A DNA stretch of 64,000 nucleotides, taken from positions 83,672 through 147,671 of the forward strand of contig CAZCGW010000002.1 of NCBI GenBank assembly GCA_964498255.1. The letters run 5' to 3'. Made by a program: the position numbers and the translations under genes. The stretch is from Fluviibacter sp964498255 (GTDB taxonomy: Bacteria; Pseudomonadota; Gammaproteobacteria; Burkholderiales; Rhodocyclaceae). The notes under the pieces were generated by a model. That model was not told where the DNA came from. It did not search any database and saw only the letters and a program-made list of their open reading frames with translations. Positions 33,390 to 40,069 of the stretch are shown in pieces (within the stretch, counting starts at the first letter, position 1; every line of letters begins with the position of its first letter).

Positions 33390-34151
33390 TCAATCACCGT
33401 TCCCGCAGATCAAAGACAGAGCATTCTCATAATTCAGATACTGTTTAAACGCTTTTCTCGCTGCGGTGAACTTTGTTCGACTATCGCCTTGATAGGTTTT
33501 GAAAAGCATAGCCACTGTTTCATCTTGTTTCAATTTCCGGCCCGTATAGCCCTGCCAGATTCTTAGATCAGCATACGGTAGCAATCCAGCCTTAATCCAC
33601 TCATTATCAGAATTTTGGCGGATCGATTTTTTTGCGAGTGGGTAGTTGTATTGATTCCGGCGGCTCTGAAGCCACGATGTGAAAGCCTCGATGATCTCTG
33701 GGTCTCTAGCCAAAAGGTTCACTTTGATGTGACCAAAAAAATTTCCGTCCAACCCTATCAATTGATCGATGGGCTCAGCGAAATTTTCGATTTTTTTCCG
33801 GCCAAGCTTGGCAGATATGTTGTTATATTTCTCAATATTACTAAGAAGCAACTTCATGTTCGATAGAGACAACGGTTGAATTGCTGACCCTTCGTAATCA
33901 GGCATCCAAGCAGCCAAAGGATCGTTGAACAGCGCCTCTACCTTTTCGCCAAGCTCTTGCGAGCACCACCTCCTCATCTCTGAATCTACAGGCAATGCAC
34001 ACATATGCTCTACCAGCTGTAGATAGACTGCTCTTTTGGCGATCTGCTGCCCCCATTGCCTACGCGTAAGGTTTCTTTGACCTGAATAGCGGCCAATATC
34101 AAACAATGCCGAAAGGTTAGTCAGATCATTTTTATTGGTATGCCCTGCCAT
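33390..34151 (-). CDS. Uncharacterised protein at the element's right end
   Basis: This 253-residue protein is mostly helical with many aromatic residues. A C-terminal stretch, WIKAGLLPYADLRIWQGYTG, resembles proteins of unknown function (DUF6387-like, tentatively) found near integrases. No catalytic motif is recognised. It ends 93 bp upstream of the AlpA-like gene on the same strand, and its start lies 61 bp from the internal 23-bp end repeat. Codon use is AT-richer than that of the replication genes. Confidence 0.6.
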   Translation of the reverse strand: MAGHTNKNDLTNLSALFDIGRYSGQRNLTRRQWGQQIAKRAVYLQLVEHMCALPVDSEMRRWCSQELGEKVEALFNDPLAAWMPDYEGSAIQPLSLSNMKLLLSNIEKYNNISAKLGRKKIENFAEPIDQLIGLDGNFFGHIKVNLLARDPEIIEAFTSWLQSRRNQYNYPLAKKSIRQNSDNEWIKAGLLPYADLRIWQGYTGRKLKQDETVAMLFKTYQGDSRTKFTAARKAFKQYLNYENALSLICGNGD

Positions 34152-34211
34152 AGCTTGAACTCTGCGTCATTGATCTTGATTTACAGAGTATGCCGTATGT
34201 TGATTGAATCC

Positions 34212-34234
34212 GTAGCCCCGGCGTAGCCCCAAAG
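34212..34234 (+). repeat. 23-bp internal end repeat, right copy
   Basis: Identical to 7847-7869 in sequence and orientation: two CGTAGCCCC units with GG between, then AAA. It lies 43 bp inside the right attachment core, whereas the left copy is 115 bp inside the left core. Candidate integrase arm site. Confidence 0.7.
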
Positions 34235-34261
34235 CAAAAGGGCAACTCTAAGAGTTGCCCT
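34232..34261 (-). terminator. Element-borne terminator downstream of tRNA-Phe
   Basis: GGCAACTCT (34242-34250) pairs with AGAGTTGCC (34252-34260), and on the minus strand CTTTTGCTTT follows. It is the first terminator met by transcripts leaving tRNA-Phe and stands inside the element. It replaces the native terminator now left at 7644-7675. The single-base loop would in practice open to three bases. Confidence 0.75.
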
Positions 34262-34277
34262 AAGTGCTTGATTATTA

Positions 34278-34326
34278 TGGTGGCCAGTCTCGGAATCGAA
34301 CCAAGGACACGCGGATTTTCAATCCG
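34278..34326 (-). repeat. Attachment-site copy inside tRNA-Phe, right end
   Basis: The 3' 49 nt of tRNA-Phe are identical to 7683-7731. The crossover must lie within this shared stretch. Insertion restored a full tRNA at this end. Confidence 0.95.
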
Positions 34327-34353
34327 CTGCTCTACCAACTGAGCTAACTGGCC
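34278..34353 (-). tRNA. tRNA-Phe (anticodon GAA), intact
   Basis: This 76-nt cloverleaf on the minus strand has acceptor stem GGCCAGT/ACTGGCC, D arm GCTCAGTTGGTAGAGC, anticodon arm GCGGA-TTGAAAA-TCCGC (GAA), T arm GGTTCGATTCC and an encoded CCA. Its 3' 49 nt are repeated at 7683-7731. It follows rpsI by 37 bp and is probably transcribed with rplM-rpsI. Confidence 0.97.
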
Positions 34354-34382
34354 GCACACCAGGGCATTGCTGCCCAAGTGCG
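34353..34382 (-). other. Hairpin between rpsI and tRNA-Phe
   Basis: CGCAC/GTGCG (34353-34357, 34378-34382) encloses GGGCA/TGCCC (34362-34366, 34371-34375) with a 4-base loop. There is no T run, so transcription probably continues into the tRNA. The stem may guide RNase processing of the rpsI-tRNA transcript. Confidence 0.4.
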
Positions 34383-34390
34383 GAAAAACA

Positions 34391-34783
34391 TTAACGCTTC
34401 GAGAACTGCTTACGGCGACGGGCGCTGTGCAGGCCGACTTTCTTACGTTCGACTTCACGTGCATCACGTGTCACGAAACCAGCATTCGACAGAGCCGACT
34501 TCAGCTCAGCGTCGTACTGAATCAGTGCACGGGTGATACCGTGACGAACGGCACCAGCTTGACCCGACTCACCACCGCCAACCACGTTGACGTTGATGTC
34601 GAAAGTCGTTGCGTGTTCAACCAGCTCCAGCGGCTGACGAACGACCATACGGCCAGTTTCACGCGAGAAGAAGATGTCAACCGGCTTGCCATTGACAACG
34701 ATGTTGCCCTTGCCACGCTTCAGGTAAACACGGGCAACGGCGCTCTTACGACGACCGGTACCGTAATATTGTTGTTCTGCCAT
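34391..34783 (-). CDS. rpsI: 30S ribosomal protein S9
   Basis: S9 is a small-subunit protein whose basic C-terminal tail reaches the P-site tRNA. The 130 residues begin MAEQQYYGTGRRKSAVARVY and end SARRRKQFSKR, both canonical. It follows rplM by nine bases in the universal rplM-rpsI operon and is read from the promoter upstream of rplM. Next on the strand is tRNA-Phe. Confidence 0.98.
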   Translation of the reverse strand: MAEQQYYGTGRRKSAVARVYLKRGKGNIVVNGKPVDIFFSRETGRMVVRQPLELVEHATTFDINVNVVGGGESGQAGAVRHGITRALIQYDAELKSALSNAGFVTRDAREVERKKVGLHSARRRKQFSKR

Positions 34784-34792
34784 AACGACCTC

Positions 34793-35221
34793 TTAGATTT
34801 CCAGCGACTTAGGTTGCTGGGCGGTGTGCGGGTGGACAGCGCCGGCGTAGCACTTCAGCTTCTTCAGCATGGCGTAGCCCAACGGACCCTTCGGCAGCAT
34901 GCCTTTAACGGCTTTTTCCAGAGCGCGCTCTGGGAAACGCTGTTGCATCTTGCCAAACGTAGTTTCGTAGATACCGCCTGGGTAACCCGAGTGACGGTAG
35001 TACTTTTTATCTTCAGCCTTGTTACCCGTTACACGCAGCTTCTCTACGTTAACGATAACAATGAAGTCACCCGTATCAACGTGTGGGGTGTACTCAGGCT
35101 TATGCTTGCCACGCAGGCGACGTGCGACTTCGCTGGCAACGCGGCCCAGAACTTTGTCCGTGGCGTCCACGATGAACCAGTCGCGCTGAACTTCATGCGG
35201 CTTGGCGGAAAACGTTTTCAT
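34793..35221 (-). CDS. rplM: 50S ribosomal protein L13
   Basis: L13 is an early-assembling large-subunit protein of 142 residues. I start at MKTFSAKP, the normal N-terminus; an in-frame ATG three codons upstream (35230) is less likely. Conserved segments include DWFIVDATDKVLGRVAS, HVDTGDFIVIVN and GMLPKGPLGYAML. A sigma-70 promoter lies 52-81 bp upstream (35273-35302). Confidence 0.98.
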   Translation of the reverse strand: MKTFSAKPHEVQRDWFIVDATDKVLGRVASEVARRLRGKHKPEYTPHVDTGDFIVIVNVEKLRVTGNKAEDKKYYRHSGYPGGIYETTFGKMQQRFPERALEKAVKGMLPKGPLGYAMLKKLKCYAGAVHPHTAQQPKSLEI

Positions 35222-35272
35222 CTTATGCACTTCCGTGGCGCCAGTAACGGCGCGGAATTTGGGAAAACGCGC

Positions 35273-35302
35273 ATTCTAGCAATACTTTTGAATTGACGTC
35301 AA
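35273..35302 (-). promoter_or_regulatory. Promoter of rplM-rpsI
   Basis: On the minus strand TTGACG (35302-35297) and TAGAAT (35278-35273) are 18 bp apart, about 50 bp before the rplM start. It lies downstream of the candidate sRNA terminator, so rplM does not depend on the sRNA promoter. Confidence 0.75.
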
Positions 35303-35399
35303 CCCCTTCGCGAGTTTGTCCGCGAACACCAGAGCCCACAAGGGCCTCAAGTGCGCTAGGGCGCTGGAATCCAGCAGGAATGCGCATCCTGATTTAAAC

Positions 35400-35503
35400 A
35401 AAAAAAAACGCGGAACCACACGAGCGGCTCCGCGTAAATCCACACCAAAGGAGGAGGGTGGAGGAGACAATCGAATAGAAGCGCAACGCGCATCTATACA
35501 ACA
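35400..35503 (-). ncRNA. Candidate small RNA with twin anti-Shine-Dalgarno motifs
   Basis: An RNA of about 104 nt is predicted. A 5' hairpin forms from ATAGA-T-GCGC and GCGC-T-TCTAT (35497-35475) with a GTT loop. An unpaired stretch of about 39 nt follows with two CUCCUCC copies (35466-35460 and 35456-35450), each complementary to ribosome sites. A 10-bp terminator stem (ACGCGGAGCC/GGTTCCGCGT, 35435-35408) is followed by nine T. A good promoter lies just upstream and rplM has its own promoter beyond. The layout is that of trans-acting sRNAs that block translation starts. I do not recognise it as a named RNA. Confidence 0.75.
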
Positions 35504-35508
35504 GAGCC

Positions 35509-35537
35509 AATATAGCCCCAAGCTTTTCTAATTGCAA
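35509..35537 (-). promoter_or_regulatory. Sigma-70 promoter of the candidate sRNA
   Basis: TTGCAA (35537-35532) and TATATT (35514-35509) are separated by exactly 17 bp on the minus strand. The start site would fall near 35503, giving an RNA whose first bases lead directly into the 5' hairpin. Confidence 0.75.
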
Positions 35538-35593
35538 GCGATTTGTTGCACCGCAAAATAATTCACAAATACTTCCAAGCAGATGAAATTTAA

Positions 35594-35776
35594 TCATGGA
35601 AACGGAGAGTTTCGACCTAACCGGTTGATGCGACTATCGATTTGCAACACGGCTCCCAATACATCAAAAACACAGATCATTCCTTTGTCATAAACAAACC
35701 AGGTTTTGTCGCGCCGCAGCAGCATTGCTTCCAAGGGTTTATCCGGTAAGAGATGCATAGACCTATGCTTCCACAT
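35594..35776 (-). CDS. Possible 60-residue protein
   Basis: The frame encodes a peptide with protein-like composition (LEAMLLRRDKTWFVYDKG, VFDVLGAVLQIDSRINRLG). Only a weak GTGGA ribosome site precedes the ATG. It lies between the divergent OsmC gene and the sRNA and has no terminator of its own. I recognise no family. It may be a real small gene or chance; the same DNA also contains the OsmC upstream region. Confidence 0.35.
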   Translation of the reverse strand: MWKHRSMHLLPDKPLEAMLLRRDKTWFVYDKGMICVFDVLGAVLQIDSRINRLGRNSPFP

Positions 35777-35825
35777 TACAATCCACCCCACCCTAGCCTT
35801 TAGAACTATTCGGAGCTCTTGAACC

Positions 35826-36260
35826 ATGGAATGCCGCGTTAGCTGGACCGACCACATGACTTTTGTTGCCGAAACCGGCAGCGGCCACAAGATCACAATG
35901 GATGGCCCACCAGACCTGGGCGGTCGCAACCTAGGCCCGCGCCCCATGGAAATGATGCTGGCTGGCGCCGGTGGCTGCAGTGCTTTTGATGTGGTGCTTA
36001 TTCTGCAACGCGGCCGTCACCCGGTTTCCGGGTGCGAAGTGGTGCTTAAAGCAGAGCGCGCCGAAACGGACCCGAAGGTTTTTACCAAGCTGCACCTGCA
36101 CTACATCGTGACTGGCAACGCGCTGAAGCAAGAAGCCGTAGAGCGTGCGGTCACCCTATCCAAGGACAAGTACTGCTCGGCCACCGCCATGCTCGGCGCT
36201 ACCGCTGAAATTACCTGGGATCTGGAGTTGCGCCAAAGCGAAGCAACCCCTGCGGCTTAA
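35826..36260 (+). CDS. OsmC family protein (YhfA-like)
   Basis: This 144-residue protein is close in pattern to E. coli YhfA: GHKITMDGP, MEMMLAGAGGCSAFDVV, FTKLHLHYIVTG and SKDKYCSATAML. The two redox-active cysteines are C51 and C117. OsmC/Ohr proteins reduce organic hydroperoxides, though the YhfA branch is less studied. It is convergent with coq7, 17 bp apart. Confidence 0.92.
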   Translation: MECRVSWTDHMTFVAETGSGHKITMDGPPDLGGRNLGPRPMEMMLAGAGGCSAFDVVLILQRGRHPVSGCEVVLKAERAETDPKVFTKLHLHYIVTGNALKQEAVERAVTLSKDKYCSATAMLGATAEITWDLELRQSEATPAA

Positions 36261-36277
36261 AGCCAGTTGGCGTTGTC

Positions 36278-36901
36278 TTAAAAACGATAAGACAACGCTG
36301 TCATCACCTTAGAGGTTTGCTGCATCATTTTCTTGGCTACTGGCGGAAACTGCGCCGCCCCCAGGGCTTCGGCGGTATGCGCATGTGATGTCTCATCAAT
36401 AGCCATCTGCGCAATAATCGCCGCACTTTTTGCATCCGCGGCCGGCAACCGCTCCAGATGACTTTCCAGATGTGCCGTCACCTGCTTTTCTGTCTCCGCC
36501 AGAAAGCCCAGATTCCAACGATCGCCAAGCTTACCTGCGATGACACCCATGGTGAGTGAACCTGCGTACCAGAGCGGATTTAACCAACTCGTGTGGCTAC
36601 CCAACTCGCGCAACCGTTGCTCGGTCCAGGCTAAATGCTCGATTTCTTCGTGCGCAGCCTCGCGCAATGCGTCGCGCACAGCCGGGTCGCGTGAAGTGAG
36701 CGCTTGTCCCTGATAGAGGGCTTGTGCACATACCTCGCCACTGTGATTAACGCGCATGAGTCCAGCCACATGTTTGCGCTCTGCCTCAGACAGGTCGGCC
36801 TCAGACAGGTCTTTGTCCGGATGCGCACGCACGCTCGTTTGCGATGCAAAAAGTGTCCGTAAAACTTTATCGGCTTCAATGATAAACGCGTCGATGCTCA
36901 T
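36278..36901 (-). CDS. coq7: Demethoxyubiquinone hydroxylase Coq7
   Basis: This is a di-iron hydroxylase that carries out the penultimate step of ubiquinone synthesis, at the membrane. It has 207 residues. The iron ligands are in MRVNHSGEVCAQALYQGQ (E), EAAHEEIEHLAW (ExxH) and the C-terminal IDETSHAHTA. Length and motifs are normal for the beta/gammaproteobacterial form. It lies four bases after the CNP1-like gene and is probably cotranscribed with rppH. Confidence 0.95.
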   Translation of the reverse strand: MSIDAFIIEADKVLRTLFASQTSVRAHPDKDLSEADLSEAERKHVAGLMRVNHSGEVCAQALYQGQALTSRDPAVRDALREAAHEEIEHLAWTEQRLRELGSHTSWLNPLWYAGSLTMGVIAGKLGDRWNLGFLAETEKQVTAHLESHLERLPAADAKSAAIIAQMAIDETSHAHTAEALGAAQFPPVAKKMMQQTSKVMTALSYRF

Positions 36902-36905
36902 AGCC

Positions 36906-37472
36906 TTACCTTGCTGAAGTTGCGGCAGGTCCCGTTTTCAAGCGCTCTACAGCAACTTCAGCACTTGGTGGCGGTTCCAGATCTAGACAGAAATACTCAT
37001 AAGCCAATACAGCCGGATAGGCATTAACCATTTTGTGTTGCTGCTTCTGCATCAGAATCCAGGATGACCCCTTGCTCTCGATCCAGCTGCCGTCGGGCTG
37101 GCCAAAAGCATAAAGACGCCGTTCCCGGGTTTTGCAGCGCAACCCTTCGTAGTTGATGGTGCGCGCACCACCCGAAGACTCAATCACTACGGTAAAACGA
37201 ACCACGCCATCCTTGCCGACCGAAACGCTGGCCGGATCCACCAGAAAACGATTCGCGTTGGCAACGCTCACCTCAAAGGGAATCAGCTTATCCATGTCTG
37301 GTGCAGCAGGCAGCGTTACTTTCTCTTCTTGCCAGACTTTTTTTTCGTCTTCCGATTCTTCGTACTCGTAACACTCGTAGTACTTACGGGTATTACACTC
37401 GGCGGCAGCAAAGGCGCTACCCAGGGCAAAAACACTGGACAGCGCCGCTGCCAATTGCTTCCATCTAGGCAT
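36906..37472 (-). CDS. CNP1-like exported protein
   Basis: This protein has about 188 residues from the ATG at 37472, which gives a signal peptide (LAAALSSVFALGSAFAAAE); a longer frame starts at 37589 inside rppH and is unlikely. The mature part has a CNP1-like fold pattern: PFEVSVANANRFLVDPASVSV, then GARTINYEGLRCKTRERRLYA and EYFCLDLEPPP. The family is common in betaproteobacteria and has no known function. It overlaps the rppH end by eight bases. Confidence 0.85.
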   Translation of the reverse strand: MPRWKQLAAALSSVFALGSAFAAAECNTRKYYECYEYEESEDEKKVWQEEKVTLPAAPDMDKLIPFEVSVANANRFLVDPASVSVGKDGVVRFTVVIESSGGARTINYEGLRCKTRERRLYAFGQPDGSWIESKGSSWILMQKQQHKMVNAYPAVLAYEYFCLDLEPPPSAEVAVERLKTGPAATSAR

Positions 37473-38055
37473 TTTGTGCACCCTCGTCTTGTGTCGTGGG
37501 CTGTTGCGGTGCTTTGTCGATACCCGCATGAGCATTAGGCAAACGACGCCCGCGGCGCCCCAGCGCCGGATGACGCAGTCGATCAGCATTCAAGAATGGT
37601 TCCAGCTCACCCAGTGCCAACTGGTAAACGTTGCGTTTGAACTCGACAACAGACTCCAGCGGCACCCAGTACTCACTCCAGCGCCAGGCATCGAACTCCG
37701 GATGCGAACTTGCCCTTAATTGAACGTGATGATCCCCGCCGGTCAGGCGCAACAGATACCAGATCTGCTTCTGACCCTTGTAGTTTCCGCGCCATTCCCG
37801 GCGTATCCACTGCTCGGGCACCTCATAGCGCAACCAATCACGGGTTCGGCCGAGAATCTTGACGTGCTGCGCCTCAAGACCCACTTCCTCTTGCAATTCA
37901 CGGTACATGGCTTCTTCGGGAGACTCCCCGCGCTTGATACCACCCTGCGGGAACTGCCAGGCATGCTCCCTGACGCGCTTACCCCAGAAGACTTCGTTAC
38001 GTGCATTACAGAGGATGATGCCGACGTTGGGGCGATAGCCTTCACGATCTAGCAT
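37465..38055 (-). CDS. rppH: RNA pyrophosphohydrolase RppH
   Basis: RppH removes pyrophosphate from 5'-triphosphate RNA and so starts mRNA decay. The 196-residue protein begins MLDREGYRPNVGIILCN and has the Nudix box starting GGIKRGESPEEA with RELQEEVG, followed by KGQKQIWYLLRL. The C-terminal tail (about residues 160-196) is basic and variable. It is the first gene of rppH-CNP1-like-coq7. Confidence 0.95.
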   Translation of the reverse strand: MLDREGYRPNVGIILCNARNEVFWGKRVREHAWQFPQGGIKRGESPEEAMYRELQEEVGLEAQHVKILGRTRDWLRYEVPEQWIRREWRGNYKGQKQIWYLLRLTGGDHHVQLRASSHPEFDAWRWSEYWVPLESVVEFKRNVYQLALGELEPFLNADRLRHPALGRRGRRLPNAHAGIDKAPQQPTTQDEGAQNA

Positions 38056-38203
38056 AAATCACCTGCATTAATTTGAAATTGCCCTGATTCTGGCACATCC
38101 GGCAACCAGACGAAAGCCGGCATCCGTTAGAATGCCGTTTTTCCGCTTTATTTATTGCCCGGTGCCGCACTTCTGCCCGGGTTTTGCCTTTTCAGGGTTA
38201 TTT

Positions 38204-39943
38204 ATGCGCTCTTCCCAGTTTCTGATCACCACCCTCAAAGAAGCCCCGTCTGATGCCGAAGTCATCAGCCATAAGCTGATGCTCCGCGCCGGCCTGATCC
38301 GCCGTCTGGCCTCCGGCGTTTACACCTGGACCCCGATGGGTCTGCGCACCTTGCGCAAGGTAGAGGCGATTGTCCGTGACGAGATGAACCGTGCTGGCGC
38401 GCTGGAAATGCTGATGCCAGCCGTGCAACCCTTTGAATTGTGGCAAGAATCTGAACGCGGCGACCAATACGGCCCGGAACTGCTGCGCTTCAAAGATCGC
38501 CATCAACGCGATTTCGTCATTGGCCCGACGCACGAAGAAGTGGTCACTGATTTTGTCCGCAAGGAAATCAAGAGCTACCGTCAGTTGCCGATCCATCTGT
38601 ACCAGATCCAGACCAAATTCCGCGACGAGATCCGCCCGCGGTTTGGCGTAATGCGTGGCCGTGAGTTCCTGATGAAGGATGGCTACTCTTTCCACACCAG
38701 CTTTGAAGATCTGGAACGTGAGTATCGTGTGATGTTCGATACCTACCACCGCATTTTCTCCCGCCTGGGTCTGCGCTTCCGGGCAGTTGCAGCCGACACC
38801 GGCTCCATCGGTGGCACTGGTTCACACGAGTTTCATGTGCTGGCCGATTCTGGCGAAGACGATATCGCCTTCTGCCCGACCTCTGACTTTGCCGCCAACG
38901 TCGAGCTGGCCGAAGCACTGGCGCCAACCACGCCCCGCCCTGCGGCTGCCGCAACAATGACAAGCGTTGCCACACCGAAGAAATCGCGTTGTGAGGACGT
39001 TGCAGTGGCGCTCAATATCCCGCTATCCGGCCTCGTCAAAACATTGGCCATCGTCCCGGAATTACCCGAGGGCGCACCTAATGCTCAGGCCGGCCTGGTG
39101 CTGCTGCTTCTACGCGGCGATCACGAACTCAATGAAATCAAGGCCGGCAAACTAGCAGGTATCGGCGCCTTCCGCTTCGCCCGCGAAGACGAAGTCAAAG
39201 AAGCGCTGGGTTGTATCCCCGGATTTATTGGCCCGGTCGGCATCAAGCCGGGTATCCGCGTTATTGCGGATCGTGCTGTGGCCGTAATGGCAGATTTCGC
39301 CTGTGGCGCCAACGCCTACGATTCACACCTGACCGGTGTGAACTTTGGCCGTGATCTCCCCGAACCGGAAGTGGCCGACATCCGCAACGTCGTGACGGGT
39401 GACCCATCACCCGACGGCAAGGGCACGCTGGAAATCGTGCGCGGCATTGAAGTGGGCCATATCTTCCAACTGCGCACGAAATACGCCGAAGCACTAGGTT
39501 GCACCTTCCTCAGCGAACAGGGCAAAGCCGAAGTGATGGAAATGGGTTGCTACGGCATCGGCGTTACCCGTATCGTCGGCTCGGCCATTGAACAGAACCA
39601 CGATGACAAAGGCATTGCCTTCCCGGCATCCATTGCCCCGTTCACGGTGGCCATTGTGCCAATGGGCTATCACAAGTCGCCGGCCATTCAGCAGGCTGCC
39701 AGCGAGCTTTATGAAGAACTCATCGCTGCCGGCTTTGATGTGCTGCTCGATGATCGCAACGAGCGCCCGGGCGTGATGTTTGCCGATATGGAACTCATCG
39801 GCATTCCGCAGCGCCTGGTCATTGGTGAAAAGGGCCTGGCCGCTGGCCAGATCGAGGCCAAGGGTCGCCGCGATGCGGAAGCCACGATGATTGATCGGGC
39901 AGGTGTTGTGGATTACCTGCGTAACAAACTAAGCGCGCAATAA
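38204..39943 (+). CDS. proS: Prolyl-tRNA synthetase
   Basis: This class II synthetase charges tRNA-Pro. It has 579 residues from MRSSQFLITTLKEAPSDAEV, the canonical bacterial start; an in-frame ATG 24 codons upstream is not conserved. Motifs 1-3 are present (motif 2 in FRDEIRPRFGVMRGREFLMK). The editing domain that clears Ala-tRNA-Pro occupies about residues 225-390 between motifs 2 and 3. The C-terminal anticodon domain ends DRAGVVDYLRNKLSAQ. It is divergent from rppH and convergent with ffh. Confidence 0.97.
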   Translation: MRSSQFLITTLKEAPSDAEVISHKLMLRAGLIRRLASGVYTWTPMGLRTLRKVEAIVRDEMNRAGALEMLMPAVQPFELWQESERGDQYGPELLRFKDRHQRDFVIGPTHEEVVTDFVRKEIKSYRQLPIHLYQIQTKFRDEIRPRFGVMRGREFLMKDGYSFHTSFEDLEREYRVMFDTYHRIFSRLGLRFRAVAADTGSIGGTGSHEFHVLADSGEDDIAFCPTSDFAANVELAEALAPTTPRPAAAATMTSVATPKKSRCEDVAVALNIPLSGLVKTLAIVPELPEGAPNAQAGLVLLLLRGDHELNEIKAGKLAGIGAFRFAREDEVKEALGCIPGFIGPVGIKPGIRVIADRAVAVMADFACGANAYDSHLTGVNFGRDLPEPEVADIRNVVTGDPSPDGKGTLEIVRGIEVGHIFQLRTKYAEALGCTFLSEQGKAEVMEMGCYGIGVTRIVGSAIEQNHDDKGIAFPASIAPFTVAIVPMGYHKSPAIQQAASELYEELIAAGFDVLLDDRNERPGVMFADMELIGIPQRLVIGEKGLAAGQIEAKGRRDAEATMIDRAGVVDYLRNKLSAQ

Positions 39944-39954
39944 ACTGTACGAGC

Positions 39955-40041
39955 TGCTCCGGGGCTAGGCGCCCGGAGCACAGCGAACGAGACATATCGA
40001 ACGGCTAGGCGAGAGAGCGCCATAGTAGGCAACTACGGCGC
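39955..40041. repeat. Palindromic elements between convergent proS and ffh
   Basis: TGCTCCGGG/CCCGGAGCA (39955-39963, 39972-39980) is a perfect 9-bp stem. A second stem, GCGCC-A-TAGT/ACTA-C-GGCGC, spans 40017-40041. GGCTAGGCG occurs at 39963-39971 and again at 40003-40011. There is no T run. It could be a REP-like extragenic palindrome or a transcript-end structure for both genes. Confidence 0.5.
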
Positions 40042-40069
40042 AACAACGCACCGGAGCGGCTCAGCAGGT

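Larger units (their letters stand above)
7683..34326. mobile_element. 26.6-kb integrative element in tRNA-Phe
   Basis: The ends are the 49-bp direct repeats 7683-7731 and 34278-34326, which are the 3' half of tRNA-Phe from the anticodon stem through CCA. Inside are a tyrosine integrase at the left end, an AlpA-like protein and replication genes at the right end, and cargo between: an exported-protein operon, type III restriction-modification, umuDC and a YqaJ recombination module. No relaxase, type IV secretion, capsid or tail genes were found. It is therefore best described as a satellite-like or plasmid-derived integrative element. The integrase lies at the end away from the intact tRNA. 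Confidence 0.9.

Noticed and set aside
7683..34326. Conjugative element or complete prophage
   Set aside because: No relaxase, coupling protein, type IV secretion, terminase, capsid or tail gene was recognised.
34367..35296. Plus-strand frame of 309 codons across rpsI and rplM
   Set aside because: It lies antisense to two ribosomal protein genes and has no recognisable protein features.
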